This document shows positions 1 to 11,602 of a stretch of DNA of 64,000 bases, piece after piece. The DNA comes from Notolepis coatsorum (taxonomy: Eukaryota > Chordata > Actinopteri > Aulopiformes > Paralepididae): NCBI GenBank assembly GCA_963971535.1, contig OZ020592.1, positions 122,613,465 through 122,677,464 of the forward strand. The letters run 5' to 3'. A program made the position numbers and the translations under genes. The notes below the pieces were generated by a model that searched no databases, was not told the DNA's origin, and saw nothing but the letters and a program-made list of their open reading frames with translations. The first letter of the stretch is position 1. Each line of letters starts with the position of its first letter.

Positions 1-1890
1 TCAAGTTGATTGAGGACTTTGGTGATTTATCGGGATTTAAGATAAATTGGCCGAAGTCGGCTTTCCTTCCACTTAACACCCCTGCAAAAAAAGATACAAC
101 CCTCCCAGGACAGATACCGATGGTAAAACATTTCAGATGCTTGGGAGTGGAAATATTCCCTACCATAAGACAAACGGTGAAGCACAACTACACAAAAATC
201 CAAAACAAAATCAAAGACGACCTTGATAGATGGGCAAAACTTAAGAACACAGTACAAGCACGGATATCAATAGTTAAGATGGATGTACTACCTAAAATCA
301 ACTTCTTCTGTTCAATGCTACCGTTACCCCCTCCAGAGGGTTACTGGAAAAGATTACACTCCTCCACATACAAATTTATTTGGAATAACAAACCACCACG
401 TATAAAAAGATCCACCGCACAGAGAAATAAAGCAGATGGTGGCATGGCATTTCCAGATTTTTTCCTATATTTTAAGGCGTACTCATTAAGTCCATTGACA
501 ACATGGTTTGACTCCCAAGCATTAGCATCTTGGAGAAAAATAGAAGAAAACATAGTAGCCCCACATAGACTGAAGGACATAGCATACACTAAACTACCAA
601 TCAAGCACTGTGAACGAAAATGTGGCCCCATAATTACTCATGCGATCCGGATATGGCGTGAATCACAAAAAAAAAATCCTAACCCACAAGAATGGCACAA
701 TCATACTCCCTTATTCAATAACAATGCTCTCTTAATTGGAAAACGACCTATAAGATTCCCTATATGGGAAGAGCAAGGCATACACTCATTAGGGGATGTT
801 TTTAACAAACAGGGTTTTTGTAGTGATAAAGAAATACGCAAAAAATTTAATCTCACCAAGTCCACATGGCTTTTTCACAAACAGTTAGAGCTATGTTTGA
901 AGTCTCACGGTGTTCCATTAGACAGACCAATTGAACACCACAGATACCACAAATTCTTCTACTCAAGAGAGACATCGAGAGGTTTTGTTTCAGAATTTTA
1001 TCATCAATTACTAACGTCCTCGTATGAAACCCTCCAACTTGACTCTGTCTGGAGGAGGGATATACCAGACCTGGAAAATGACTTTGATTGGCAAGGAGCC
1101 TGGGCAAATGTCCGACTTACATCAAGGAACCCGGATCATCAACAAATCAATCTTAACTATATTCACAGGACATACTTGACTCCTATAAGACTGTGCCGAA
1201 TGGGGCTCAAACAAGATTCCAAATGCACCCAATGTACAAATGGGGACGAAGGGACATTTATGCACATGTATTGGGACTGCTCACCAGTTAAGGCATTCTG
1301 GAAAGATGTGACCCAACAAATATCAAAACTCGTATCTTGGAATATACCTGTACACCCCTCGGTATTGCTGTTGAATGATGTTTTTGAGTTTGCAGTGAAT
1401 CCACAGCTAAAGAGATTGGTTTTATCGGGTATCACAGTAGCCAAAAAGCTGATCGCATCACGCTGGTTTCAACCGGAAAAAATGTGCCGTAAAGTTTGGT
1501 TTCTTACATATCTCGATGTAATTTACCATGAAATATCTACAGCAAGAGTTCTGGGTCTCAATGAATCCAAAATGTCAATGTGGTTAGAAGTGGTGGAGAG
1601 AATAAAAGCTAGCTTATAATGGTAGTGTCTGGTTAGGTGCGAGGGATAGTGGAGGTACTTCTCAAGGTGGGGTCCGGGAGGGGGGGGGTTCGAGCTGAGC
1701 ATATGTGTGTAGGTTTTTTTTTTTTAGATAACAGGTATTATGGGTATATCTTATATAAAACAACTAACCAAAAGGTGATCTCATTGGATGTGCCCTGACA
1801 ATTAATGCTTGTATATCTTATCGTGTGTTGTCATGTTTGTTTATATGTTTGTTTAAAAAAGAATAAAAAAAAAAAAAAAAAAAAAAAAAA
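1..1890 (+). mobile_element. L1/Tx1-type LINE, 3' portion with poly-A tail
   Basis: The last part of an L1-type ORF2 runs in from the left edge and stops at 1619. A roughly 240-base 3' UTR follows, with a long A-rich tail at about 1855-1890. The poly-A end and the cysteine-histidine motif near the C-terminus fit the L1/Tx1 clade. The 5' part lies outside the window, so its completeness cannot be judged. It is not the same lineage as the L1 at 18-27 kb: the proteins align only in general pattern. Confidence 0.88.
3..1619 (+). CDS. L1-type ORF2 protein, C-terminal part (partial)
   Basis: Retrotransposon ORF2 product, which in this family makes cDNA at the nicked target in the nucleus. The visible part begins just after the catalytic FADD/YADD region: the opening segment (IEDFGDLSGFKINWPKS) is the stretch that follows it in L1-type enzymes. 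The rest is the long L1 C-terminal domain. A Cys-x2-Cys ... His-x4-Cys cluster lies at about residues 405-425 (CTQC, then HMYWDC), the usual position of the L1 C-terminal cysteine motif. The frame is open for 537 codons and also open to the left edge, so no true start is inside the window. No frameshift is visible, which suggests a fairly young copy. The L1 assignment is firm, the exact family is not. Confidence 0.88.
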   Translation, partial: KLIEDFGDLSGFKINWPKSAFLPLNTPAKKDTTLPGQIPMVKHFRCLGVEIFPTIRQTVKHNYTKIQNKIKDDLDRWAKLKNTVQARISIVKMDVLPKINFFCSMLPLPPPEGYWKRLHSSTYKFIWNNKPPRIKRSTAQRNKADGGMAFPDFFLYFKAYSLSPLTTWFDSQALASWRKIEENIVAPHRLKDIAYTKLPIKHCERKCGPIITHAIRIWRESQKKNPNPQEWHNHTPLFNNNALLIGKRPIRFPIWEEQGIHSLGDVFNKQGFCSDKEIRKKFNLTKSTWLFHKQLELCLKSHGVPLDRPIEHHRYHKFFYSRETSRGFVSEFYHQLLTSSYETLQLDSVWRRDIPDLENDFDWQGAWANVRLTSRNPDHQQINLNYIHRTYLTPIRLCRMGLKQDSKCTQCTNGDEGTFMHMYWDCSPVKAFWKDVTQQISKLVSWNIPVHPSVLLLNDVFEFAVNPQLKRLVLSGITVAKKLIASRWFQPEKMCRKVWFLTYLDVIYHEISTARVLGLNESKMSMWLEVVERIKASL

Positions 1891-2467
1891 TCCTTCTCCT
1901 CACCTTTAATGCACTATCGGGTGCAGCACCCCTATATATCACAGAGCTCATCACCCCCTACGCAGCACCCAGGTCACTAAGATCCTCCAACCAGGCTCGG
2001 CTGGTCCCCCCCCTGCACCAGACTCAAAAAGAGAGGCGATCGCTCCTTCAAGGCCGTGGCCCCCAAGCTATGGAACCAGCTTCCCCTGGAGATCCGATCT
2101 GCCCCCTCGCTGGAGACATTTAAGGCCCGTCTAAAAACCCACTTCTATTCCCTGGCCTTCAATAAACCCTGATTCTCCCACACCCTAACTCACACACTCC
2201 CATGTAATTTTATCCTGCCCCCTCCCTCTTGTATCTCTTCTTATGCTCCTCTGTCCCCTGTGTGCTACTGTACTTTGTGTTCCCCTATCCGTGTGTTGTC
2301 CTACTGTCCTATTCTCTGAATGTACTGTCTTGTCCTGCTGTGCATTTTTGTATTTGTGTATTTTATATTAGGACATTGATTTTAAGCTTTGATTGTACAG
2401 CACTTTGGTTGGCTCTTGTGCTTTTAAATGTGCTATATAAATAAATTACTTGACTTGACTTGACTTG
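1891..2467 (+). mobile_element. L2/CR1-type LINE 3' end
   Basis: It starts directly after the L1 poly-A tail. It contains a C-terminal reverse transcriptase remnant and then a 3' UTR ending with the typical 'gctatataaataaa' block (about 2430-2445). A short TGACT-type microsatellite tail follows (2447-2467), as expected for L2-clade elements rather than poly-A. The same C-terminal pattern and 3' block occur in the larger copy at 57.2-58.6 kb. Confidence 0.75.
1911..2172 (+). pseudogene. L2-type reverse transcriptase C-terminus, frameshifted
   Basis: Two frames encode the conserved end of L2-type ORF2. The upstream frame reads like YITELITPY...LRSSNQ. The downstream frame reads RGDRSFKAVAPKLWNQLP and ends in TGA at 2170-2172. 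The frame changes near the C-run at about 2010-2016. The same block in the 57-58 kb copy reads ALRSSDQ...GDRAFSVVAPKLWNQLP, which supports the assignment. It lacks all catalytic motifs and is dead. Confidence 0.7.
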
Positions 2468-2639
2468 CTCATCATATCACACTACAACACACACACTGTA
2501 TATACACTGTATACAGGCAACAGTTACAGTACACTCAAAAGCAGGCTGCCTGCTCATCATATCACACTACAACACACACACACACACTGTATATACACTC
2601 AACATTCCATTCTGTATATATTGCATATTGCTCATCTAT

Positions 2640-2813
2640 CTACAAAAGCAATACATACCTCTGGCTGTTGTTGACCACGGCTGACCAATCACAGTCTCCT
2701 GAATCATCCGATGCCTCGAATGAAGAAGTGTCACCAAGGAGTTCATCCATTTCTCCCTCTGAAACATAGTCCTTGTCCCAGAGACTTGCACCACAGACAC
2801 GCTGACCAGCCAT
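2640..2813 (-). CDS. possible acidic N-terminal exon of a transposon-like gene
   Basis: A 57-codon frame begins with ATG at 2813 and has a strongly acidic, serine-rich middle (EGEMDELLGD...EASDDSGDCDW). A splice-donor-like AG|GTATGT lies near its end (exon border about 2659 on the minus strand). Acidic N-terminal exons ending in a donor are common in piggyBac- and hAT-derived genes, but no diagnostic domain is visible. I do not recognise the gene. It could be an exon of a mobile element or a chance frame. Confidence 0.25.
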   Translation of the reverse strand: MAGQRVCGASLWDKDYVSEGEMDELLGDTSSFEASDDSGDCDWSAVVNNSQRYVLLL

Positions 2814-3380
2814 ATTGGGATGGTCAAAAATACTACAAAAAACTAACTAACTAACTCCTAAACGCTGCTGCTAACTAACTCTCTAACTAGACTACAAAAA
2901 TACTATAAAAAAATCCTCCAAAAAACTCAAATGCTGTTACTCTAGGTGCTCTGAAAAAAATCGCGCGTGTGTTCGTTAGAAATGATCTGGTGAACAAATT
3001 TCCGGTGGCTCTTCTTCTTCTAATAACTCTCCTTTGTGGCAGTGAACTTCCGCCTCCCTCTGCACTACCGCCCACTGTTTTCCGTTTGAGTATAGCACAA
3101 AGAACGGCGGAGATATTGATAAAAATGTAACGCCTGGATAGATTTTACGCGTGCGTAAAAATCTATTTACAAAGTGTATTTACCATCGAATTGAAATGAT
3201 CCTGATTCAGTCATTTATTGGGTTATCAAGACAAAATCAAAAGTAGCGTGTAGCCTGAAACCTTCGCTAGGAAGTAGCGTTAAAAAAATCCGGAAAAGGA
3301 CTACAATTCCCATACATACATTGGCAAACAGATGACGTCACATCCTGTACGGTACCGTGTCGTGCGCTCCGGAAGAGTCG

Positions 3381-3890
3381 TCAAAGTAGAACTGTAATAT
3401 GTACTTTCTCAGTCAGTGCTAAGTAGGGTGACCAGATGCAAAAAGTCCAAAAGTGGGACAACAGTAAGATTTTGGTGGGACAGATAGATAATGTAATTTT
3501 TTTTATTAGAATAACTGAGTCTGGCAAAATGACAGGAGCTAGTTTCATACCACAGTCGGCTGACCTGTATGAATGGGAGTGTTGTACTGTGTGATAGACA
3601 CTTGTTATCTCAGCTGCAGTGACCTTGTCCGTCTGGCTATCATTGTTTGGTTTAAAAAGAAACATATCCATAGATCTGGATGTTTCTTTTTGGTGAACCA
3701 CTTTCAAGTGAGACTCACGTCCACTGTGGCGCTTCAAGTCGTATTCTCCTCCATGCGCAATTGAAAACGAACTATGACACAAAACACAGAAAGCCTGCTG
3801 CGGATTGCCTGCCATCTGCCTCACCCAGTCATGTGTCGTTTGCCAGTCTTGGTTGTAACTGCAGGTCCGTTTCTTTTTACTGCTTTCCAT
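3381..3890 (-). CDS. BED-type zinc-finger N-terminus of a hAT transposase (fragment)
   Basis: The frame starts with ATG at 3890 and a lysine-rich leader. The finger has Cys35 and Cys38 (CVLC), then His55 and His61 with sixteen and five residues between the pairs. This is the C-x2-C...H-x5-H pattern of BED/hAT-like DNA-binding domains that bind transposon ends. After about residue 75 the sequence loses resemblance to a transposase, and the frame reads out through the left terminal repeat to 3381. The true product probably ended at a splice site that is now lost. No dimerisation (hATC) or DDE region is present. Confidence is good for the finger and low for a functional protein. Confidence 0.65.
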   Translation of the reverse strand: MESSKKKRTCSYNQDWQTTHDWVRQMAGNPQQAFCVLCHSSFSIAHGGEYDLKRHSGRESHLKVVHQKETSRSMDMFLFKPNNDSQTDKVTAAEITSVYHTVQHSHSYRSADCGMKLAPVILPDSVILIKKITLSICPTKILLLSHFWTFCIWSPYLALTEKVHITVLL

Positions 3891-4272
3891 CTTGAACTAG
3901 TTCGCTTGTAATGTTGTTGTGTTTTTTTTGACCAATCAGATTTGCGATATGAGGTAGCGTCACAAGTTCAACTCTCACGAGCAGAGCAGTGCGCTAAATG
4001 ACTATAACCAATCAGATCTGCGATATGAGGTAGCGTCACGACTCAGTCACGTCACAAGCAGGCAAGCAGCGCGCTAAAGTACTATAACCAATCAGAGCAA
4101 TGTGTGTGGACAAGAGGCGGGTTGCTACGTTTACTGTCTGTAGGGAGGGGCTTTTAGACGCATGTTTTTTTTTGGCTTCGAAAAGAGGGACATCCTCTCA
4201 ATATGAGGGACGCGGGACATTTGGTCAAATGGTGGGACTGTACAACCAAAAGGGGGACACCTGGTCACCCTA
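3424..4272 (-). mobile_element. deleted hAT-like element with 8-bp target duplication
   Basis: Terminal inverted repeats TAGGGTGACCAG (from 3424) and CTGGTCACCCTA (to 4272) bound 849 bases. The flanking 8-bp direct repeat GTGCTAAG (3416-3423 and 4273-4280) is the target duplication length of the hAT superfamily. The interior holds only a BED-finger coding exon and its upstream region, with no catalytic domain. It is therefore an internally deleted, non-autonomous derivative. Confidence 0.88.
3931..4096 (-). promoter_or_regulatory. three spaced CCAAT boxes upstream of the BED-finger exon
   Basis: The string ACCAATCAGA occurs at 3931, 4007 and 4087 (spacing 76 and 80) within a partly repeated block that also contains 'gatatgaggtagcgtcac' twice. 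It lies 40-200 bases upstream of the ATG at 3890 on the minus strand. Multiple evenly spaced CCAAT (NF-Y) boxes are typical of vertebrate promoters. The role as transposase promoter is inferred. Confidence 0.45.
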
Positions 4273-4369
4273 GTGCTAAGTGCAGTCATCTTATGCAGCA
4301 TCACTTTTCACATCAAAACAAAAGTAGAACTGTAATGTGGAAATATCTAAAAAAGAAGAAAAAAATATA

Positions 4370-4559
4370 TATACATTTTACATTTACATTTAGTCATTTA
4401 GCTGACGCTTTTATCCAAAGCGACTTACAAGTTCTGTACGACAAGACAGCAAGAAGGGTACAACTCTATCAGCTGAGTAACAATGTTCATCAAGTGTTGC
4501 GTGCTACAGTGTAGGTTAGTTTATTAGGACAAGTGCATGACAGTAAGGTTAGTCAGGGT

Positions 4560-4591
<32 letters not shown>

Positions 4592-6790
4592 CATTTCAGA
4601 TAATGGTTGAAGAAGTGAGTCTTTAGTCGACGGCGAAAGATTGGACGGGATTCGGCTGTCCTAACTGGGATGGGTAGTTCATTCCACCATTGTGGGGCAA
4701 GGACTGAGAATAGGCGGCTTCTCTTTGATGACCCTCCGGGAGCTTGGATAGGAGTAGGTCTGAGGCGGCCAGAAGATGCAGAGCGTAGGGGTCTTGAGGG
4801 TGTGTAGTTAGAGACCATTGACCGGAGGTAGGCGGGAGCGGTTCCCTTTGCTGCACGGTATGCTAGGTCGAGGGCCTTGAAGCGGATACGTGCAGCAATG
4901 GGGAGCCAGTGCAGGTCCCTAAGAAGTGGGGTGACATGGGCCGACTTCGGTAGGTTTGATATCAGGCGGGCCGCTGCGTTTTGAATGAGTTGAAGAGGCT
5001 TGGTGGCAGTGGCCGGGAGGCCAGCTAGCAGTGCGTTGCAGTAGTCGAGGCGGGAGATGACTGTTGATTGGATGAGGAGTTGGGTGGCTTCTTTTGTCAG
5101 GAAGGGGCGTATCCTTCTGACGTTGCTCAGGAGGAATCTGCAGGTTCTGGTTGTCGCTGCGATGTGAGCAGAGAAGTTCAACTGGTCGTCGAGGACAACA
5201 CCAAGGTTCTTGGCGGTCGGGGACGCGGTCACAGCTGCATTCTCGACTGTGATGGAGAGGTCGGTCAGGGGGGAGGATTTGGCCGGCAGGTGGAGCAATT
5301 CTGTTTTGCTTAGGTTCAGTTTGAGGTGGTTGGTCGTCATCCAGGCGGAGATGTCGGACAGACAGGCCGAGATCCGCTCAGAGACGTGGATATCTGAGGG
5401 AGGGAAGGAGAGGAAGAGTTGAGTATCATCGGCATAACAATGATATGAGAAGCCATGAGACGTGATAATGTTACCCAGTGATTTAGTGTAGAGGGAGAAG
5501 AGAAGGGGTCCTAGGACCGAGCCCTGGGGGACACCCGTCCGGAGGGGGCGGGTGGCCGACAGAGTCCCTCTCCATGACACTTGGTAGGAGCGGTCGTTGA
5601 GGTATGATGTCAGCCATGTCAGCGCAGATCCAGCCACTCCCATTCCTGCGAGGGCCGCGAGGAGGATCTGATGGTTGACTGTGTCGAAGGCTGCAGATAG
5701 ATCTAGGAGAATCAGGACAGAGGAGAGGCCTTTCGCTTTTGCTAAGTCAAGTGCCTCTGTGACCGCAATGAGGGCCGTTTCTGTGGAGTGGCCAGTCCGG
5801 AAGCCAGACTGATTGGGGTCTAGGAGGTCATTCTGTAAGAGATAAGCAGTAAGTTGGTTGGATACAGCACGTTCAAGTGTTTTAGAAAGAAAGGAGAGAA
5901 GAGAGACAGGACGATAGTTGGCTATGACGGTGGGGTTCAGGGTTGGTTTTTTTATGAGGGGCGTGACTCTGGCTTGTTTTAGGGAGGTGGGGACCACCCC
6001 CGAGTTGAGTGAGGAGTTGATGGTTGCAGTTAGGAATGGGAGGATGTCCGGTGCTATGGTCTGGAGGAGTGGGGAGGGTAGCCGGTCCAGCTGGCATGTA
6101 GTCGGACGGTTCGACGTTACCAGTGTCAGGGTCTCGGCTTCTGTAATGGGAGAGAAAGATGACAGAGTGAAGGATGAGGTTCTCAATTCAGCGTTTGGAA
6201 TGGGTGGGGGTTGGGAGAAGGAGCTGCGGATGTTCTCCACTTTTTCCTCAAAGAAGATCGCAAAGTCTTCGGCAGAAAAAGATGAGGGAGGAGGGGGTGG
6301 GGGGGGAGTGAGGAGGGAGGACATGGTAGCATGCAGTTTGCGAAGATTCTTGGCAGAGGCCTCGATCCTATGGTGAAAGAAAGAAGCTTTGGCATTAGTA
6401 ATGGTTTTGGAGAATGTTAAGAGGTTGTGATATGTGTCGATGTCAGCAGTGAGGCGTGATTTTCTATACTTCCTCTCAGCCGCTCTCAGGACCTGTCTTT
6501 GTTCTCTCACTGCATCCGTCAGCCATGGACTGGGTGGGGAACGGCGGGCAGGTTTCTCAACGAGGGGACAGAGCTTGTCAAAGGAGGTTGCAAGGGCTGA
6601 GAGGAGGGTGGAGGTTGCCATCTCTGTGGGGAGAGCAGAGAAGGTGTCACTCGAAGGTAGAGCGGATATTATGTCAGAGGAGAGGGTGGAGGGGGATAGG
6701 GAGGCCAGGTTACGTCTGAGTGAGACGGTTTGAGTTGGGGTGAAGACCTTTCGGTTAAGCATGAGAGTTAGTGAGAAGGATATGAAGGAA
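4370..6790 (-). mobile_element. L2/CR1-type LINE, 5' truncated, long ORF intact
   Basis: On the minus strand this reads: reverse transcriptase ORF, an A-tract (plus-strand T-run 4561-4588), then a 3' UTR ending in the fish LINE block that contains 'aagtcgctttggataaaa' and a TAAATG-type tail (4370-4430). The same 3' UTR appears on the plus strand at 46590-46792, and a piece of the coding region recurs at 32585-32880. The endonuclease part is missing, so the copy is 5' truncated near 6765-6800. Confidence 0.85.
4591..6762 (-). CDS. L2/CR1-clade reverse transcriptase (723 aa, endonuclease missing)
   Basis: Non-LTR reverse transcriptase that would copy its own RNA at a genomic nick. Visible order: a linker of about 170 residues, a proline-rich stretch (TPPPPPPPSSF), then the polymerase with NYRPVSLLSF at about residue 280, an LDLSAAFDTVNH catalytic motif, GVPQGSVLGPLLFSLY, and CYADDTQLF at about residue 441. 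The thumb and C-terminal LINE domain follow (RLDYCNALLAGLP, then APQWWNELP). All polymerase motifs look intact and no stop interrupts 723 codons, so this is a relatively recent copy. The apurinic-type endonuclease that normally precedes the polymerase is absent, so the element cannot move by itself. The annotated ATG is simply the first in an open frame and may not be a real start. Confidence 0.88.
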
Positions 6791-6822
6791 TATATATATT
6801 CAGGGAAAGATCTACAGGGAAA

Positions 6823-6871
6823 GTCTCAAAGATCTACCAGTCGATCGCGATTGACGGGTTGGTGACCACTG
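6823..6871 (-). mobile_element. solitary hAT-like terminal repeat
   Basis: On the minus strand it begins CAGTGGTCACCAACC and continues into a CpG-rich block, the layout of hAT ends that start CAGNGG. A similar block (gatctaccggtcgatcac) occurs at about 55587-55625 inside another hAT-like element. No partner terminus was found, so this is a remnant next to the truncated L2. Confidence 0.4.
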
Positions 6872-7019
6872 CACTAGACTAGACAAATATCAAGATGTAT
6901 CCATCAGTGGACCAATTGCATGCTTTTGCAGAGGACAAGAAGCCTTCCGTCGACTCCTTCACAGCCCAAATGTATACATTTTGTTCGCTACAAAGGAGGG
7001 TCCCTGTGTGTTTTTTCAT

Positions 7020-7672
7020 GATCAGTTAACAATACTATCACCTTGATCAGCTATCAGTTAACAATACTATCACCATGATCAGCTATCAGTTAACAATACT
7101 ATCACCTTGATCAGCTATCAGTTAACAATACTATCACCATGATCAGCTATCAGTTAACAATACTATCACCTTGATCAGCTATCAGTTAACAATACTATCA
7201 CCATGATCAGCTATCAGTTAACAATACTATCACCATGATCAGCTATCAGTTAACAATACTATCACCTTGATCAGCTATCAGTTAACAATACTATCACCAT
7301 GATCAGCTATCAGTTAACAATACTATCACCTTGATCAGCTATCAGTTAACAATACTATCACCATGATCAGCTATCAGTTAACAATACTATCACCTTGATC
7401 AGCTATCAGTTAACAATACTATCACCATGATCAGCTATCAGTTAACAATACTATCACCATGATCAGCTATCAGTTAACAATACTATCACCTTGATCAGCT
7501 ATCAGTTAACAATACTATCACCTTGATCAGCTATCAGTTAACAATACTATCACCTTGATCAGCTATCAGTTAACAATACTATCACCATGATCAGCTATCA
7601 GTTAACAATACTATCACCTTGATCAGCTATCAGTTAACAATAATATCACCATGATCAGCTATCAGGTAACAG
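7020..7672. repeat. 32-bp minisatellite, 20 copies, two alternating variants
   Basis: The unit contains 'gatcagctatcagttaac' followed by 'aatactatcacc'. Copies differ almost only at one base just before TGATC, either T or A, at position 7043 and every 32 bases to 7651. The order is TATATAA TATATAA TTTATA, so a block of seven units (224 bp) is itself repeated. The first partial unit lacks five bases, and the last units carry extra point changes. Confidence 0.97.
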
Positions 7673-7970
7673 CTTAAGCACTGCATACCCCCCCACCTCC
7701 TCCATAATAGGAGAGGGTGTTGATCTGAGCAGATGATAGTCACTTGAGCTCACAGCCTGTGTTAAGCTCCTATGTGTGTGTTCCAGTCCACCGCTAAGCC
7801 TCCAGCGCGGGTTGATGGAGAGAAACACAGGTCTGTTACCATTTATCCTCGAATGAAGCCATCGCGCTCACACACACGGAAGATAAACATGACTGAAACC
7901 CCACATTATAGATTCATGTTGAAGTCGACAGGCTTTGTGCATGCACGTGTGTGTTTGTGTGTGTATTAGG
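7673..7970. other. no recognised feature
   Basis: Mixed sequence with a C-run near 7690 and a short GT-rich end near 7945-7965. I see no gene, no repeat family and no element boundary here. Confidence 0.5.
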
Positions 7971-9257
7971 GGTGTAAGGGTACACAAAAATCACGGTACG
8001 GTACGTACCTCGGTTTTAAAGTCACGGTTCGGTGCAGGTTTTCGGTACAGTGGGGGAAAGTTTGGCTTTCCATGTTCCACTCAGGGGTGAATGTAGTGTG
8101 CACTGCAGTAACTAATTGTACTTGTAGGGCTGTCAACGAATATTCTATATTGAAATTAATAATCGACTTGTAAAACAAATAAAAGATGATAATAATTATA
8201 TTAGATTGTGAAAAAAACAGCCCCCGGTGGGCGGTCGTTAGTGGTTAACACTTTCAGAGCCCTTGCTTAACCTTGATTTACCGGTTGAATGCCCACCATC
8301 CACTTCAATGTTAGCGTTAAAAACGCCTAATCTATGTTTTAAATTATGGCTATGTGTCTAATCTGCCCGTCGCTTATCAATGACTCGTTTTCCAGTCAAC
8401 ATTGTCGAAGCGGATTTTTTTTTATCGGTTCATTTTCATTTTATAGCATTTTGAAAAGCCCTCGTTTTCAAGGAAAATATAAAGATTCCATGATAAAAGA
8501 CGTTTACTGGAATATTCTAGAATACACAAAAACGTTGTCATTTTTCGGCCTATTTATTAATCGTTTTCAAATAAACGCTAGATTATCGATAGTATATGTG
8601 TACGTATGCACGCTAGATACGCGAGCTGAAAAATCGATTCTCTGATTTCCTCATCAGCGATCGCGCGCACACACACACACACACACACATAGGGCAAACG
8701 CTGAGATCTCAGCGAATACAACTCTGATTATCCCAAGACTGGTAAAATAGATTCCTTACCTCAGATCAGATGTTCTCCAAAAAGATCATTCCAATTCCTG
8801 ATCGCCATTCCAAATATCGATCACACTTATTGATTGAGTATTGGCTACTGTGAATATATATTCCAGGCTGATTCCCGTCCCGCGATGACTTCCATGTTGA
8901 GCAGACAGCTTGCCAGCTCAAGGAGCCAGCTGGCTCCGCCTCTACATATCGACTGATCCCAGGTCAGTCGCTTTCAGTCTAAGCGACTGACCTGCAGTTA
9001 CACAGGGATAGACGATAGGGGCGCTTTTTTCCATTCTGAGCTGCTGGAGGAGCTGCTGTACCAACGGGAGACTTGGTTGATGACATATGAAATCAGATCG
9101 CTAATAAACAAATAAAACTATTTGTCGTCGTGACTCGTGGGCACTCAGTGGGGGGCCTAATAAAACAAGATATGTCGTCCGTGGCACTGAAAGTGTTAAC
9201 ATAACGTTGTATTCGTTCTGTACACTACACAGCCGTTCGGTACGGTACACACGTGCA
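7971..9257. mobile_element. hAT-like remnant with 'cacggtacggtac' termini, split by a TTAA element
   Basis: The left end reads GGGTGTAAGGGTACAC and then repeated 'cacggt' words. The right end reads 'ccgttcggtacggtacac' (about 9230-9250), roughly its inverse. This resembles hAT ends common in fish that begin GGGTGTAACGGTACAC. Nearly all the interior is occupied by the TTAA-flanked element at 8249-9195. No 8-bp duplication could be fixed, so the outer limits are approximate. Confidence 0.45.
8249..9195. mobile_element. TTAA-flanked (piggyBac-like) non-autonomous element, family 1
   Basis: TTAA lies immediately outside both ends (8245-8248 and 9196-9199). The termini are CACTTTCAGAGCC and, inverted, CACTTTCAGTGCC. 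TTAA target duplication is characteristic of piggyBac and some Kolobok elements. The 947-bp interior has no transposase frame. A diverged copy lies at about 34115-34996. Family 2 (41069, 51330) shares the CACTTT...GCC terminus but not the interior. Confidence 0.75.
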
Positions 9258-9267
9258 TGCGTGCGTG

Positions 9268-10671
<1,404 letters not shown>

Positions 10672-10854
10672 ACAAATTAGGGAGACATTTCAGACCAACC
10701 AGATGTGTCTGGATGTCTAGTTTATAGTACAGGAGTCCACGGTGCAACGCCCCCAGAACAACTCCTGTAATGTGGATGCCATCTAGCCATCACCGCCCTG
10801 TCTTTGGCAACACCAACTTCAGTACTGCACCGATAACCAACTAACGTTAGCTTG

Positions 10855-11440
10855 CTACCAGGGGTGTCACACGTAACGGTTAGCTACTAGTGGTGTCACG
10901 GTACGTGTCACGGTTAGCTACCAGGGGTGTCACGGTACGTGTCACGGTTAGCTACTAGTGGTGTCACGGTACGTGTCACGGTTAGCTACTAGTGGTGTCA
11001 CGGTACGTGTCACGGTTAGCTACCAGGGGTGTCACGGTACGTGTCACGGTTAGCTACCAGGGGTGTCACGGTACGTGTCACGGTTAGCTACCAGGGGTGT
11101 CACGGTACGTGTCACGGTTAGCTACTAGTGGTGTCACGGTACGTGTCACGGTTAGCTACTAGTGGTGTCACGGTACGTGTCACGGTTAGCTACCAGGGGT
11201 GTCACGGTACGTGTCACGGTTAGCTACTAGTGGTGTCACGGTACGTGTCACGGTTAGCTACCAGGGGTGTCACGGTACGTGTCACGGTTAGCTACCAGGG
11301 GTGTCACGGTACGTGTCACGGTTAGCTACTAGTGGTGTCACGGTACGTGTCACGGTTAGCTACCAGGGGTGTCACGGTACGTGTCACGGTTAGCTACCAG
11401 GGTGTAGCGGTTAGCTACCATGACTTCACAGTATGTGTAA
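10855..11440. repeat. 34-bp minisatellite, about 17 copies, two variants
   Basis: The unit reads 'gtgtcacggtacgtgtcacg' followed by 'gttagctac'. It ends either TAGTG or CAGGG. The variant order is irregular (C T C T T C C C T T C T C C T C C, with C for CAGGG and T for TAGTG). The unit contains the words 'cacggtacg' and 'gtcacgg' seen at hAT-like ends at 7.98 kb, which hints at an origin from a transposon end. Confidence 0.97.
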
Positions 11441-11569
11441 CGTTAGCTACCAGCTATTTTATCCCCATGGTTCTGTCTGAGTCAAGAGAGCCTCCACAGC
11501 AGATGACATTTCATAATGAGAGGAGGGAGGTGTGTGATATGTGTGACTGGGTCTTTGTGTGTGTTTGTT

Positions 11570-11602
<33 letters not shown>

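Noticed and set aside
5918-6376. Plus-strand frame opposite the L2 reverse transcriptase
   Set aside because: Shadow of the minus-strand gene, which has all polymerase motifs.
7020-7672. CRISPR-like array of 32-bp repeats
   Set aside because: Repeats are directly adjacent with no unique spacers, and the context is vertebrate; it is a minisatellite.
8346-8645. 99-codon frame in TTAA family 1
   Set aside because: Not open in the second copy at 34.1-35.0 kb.
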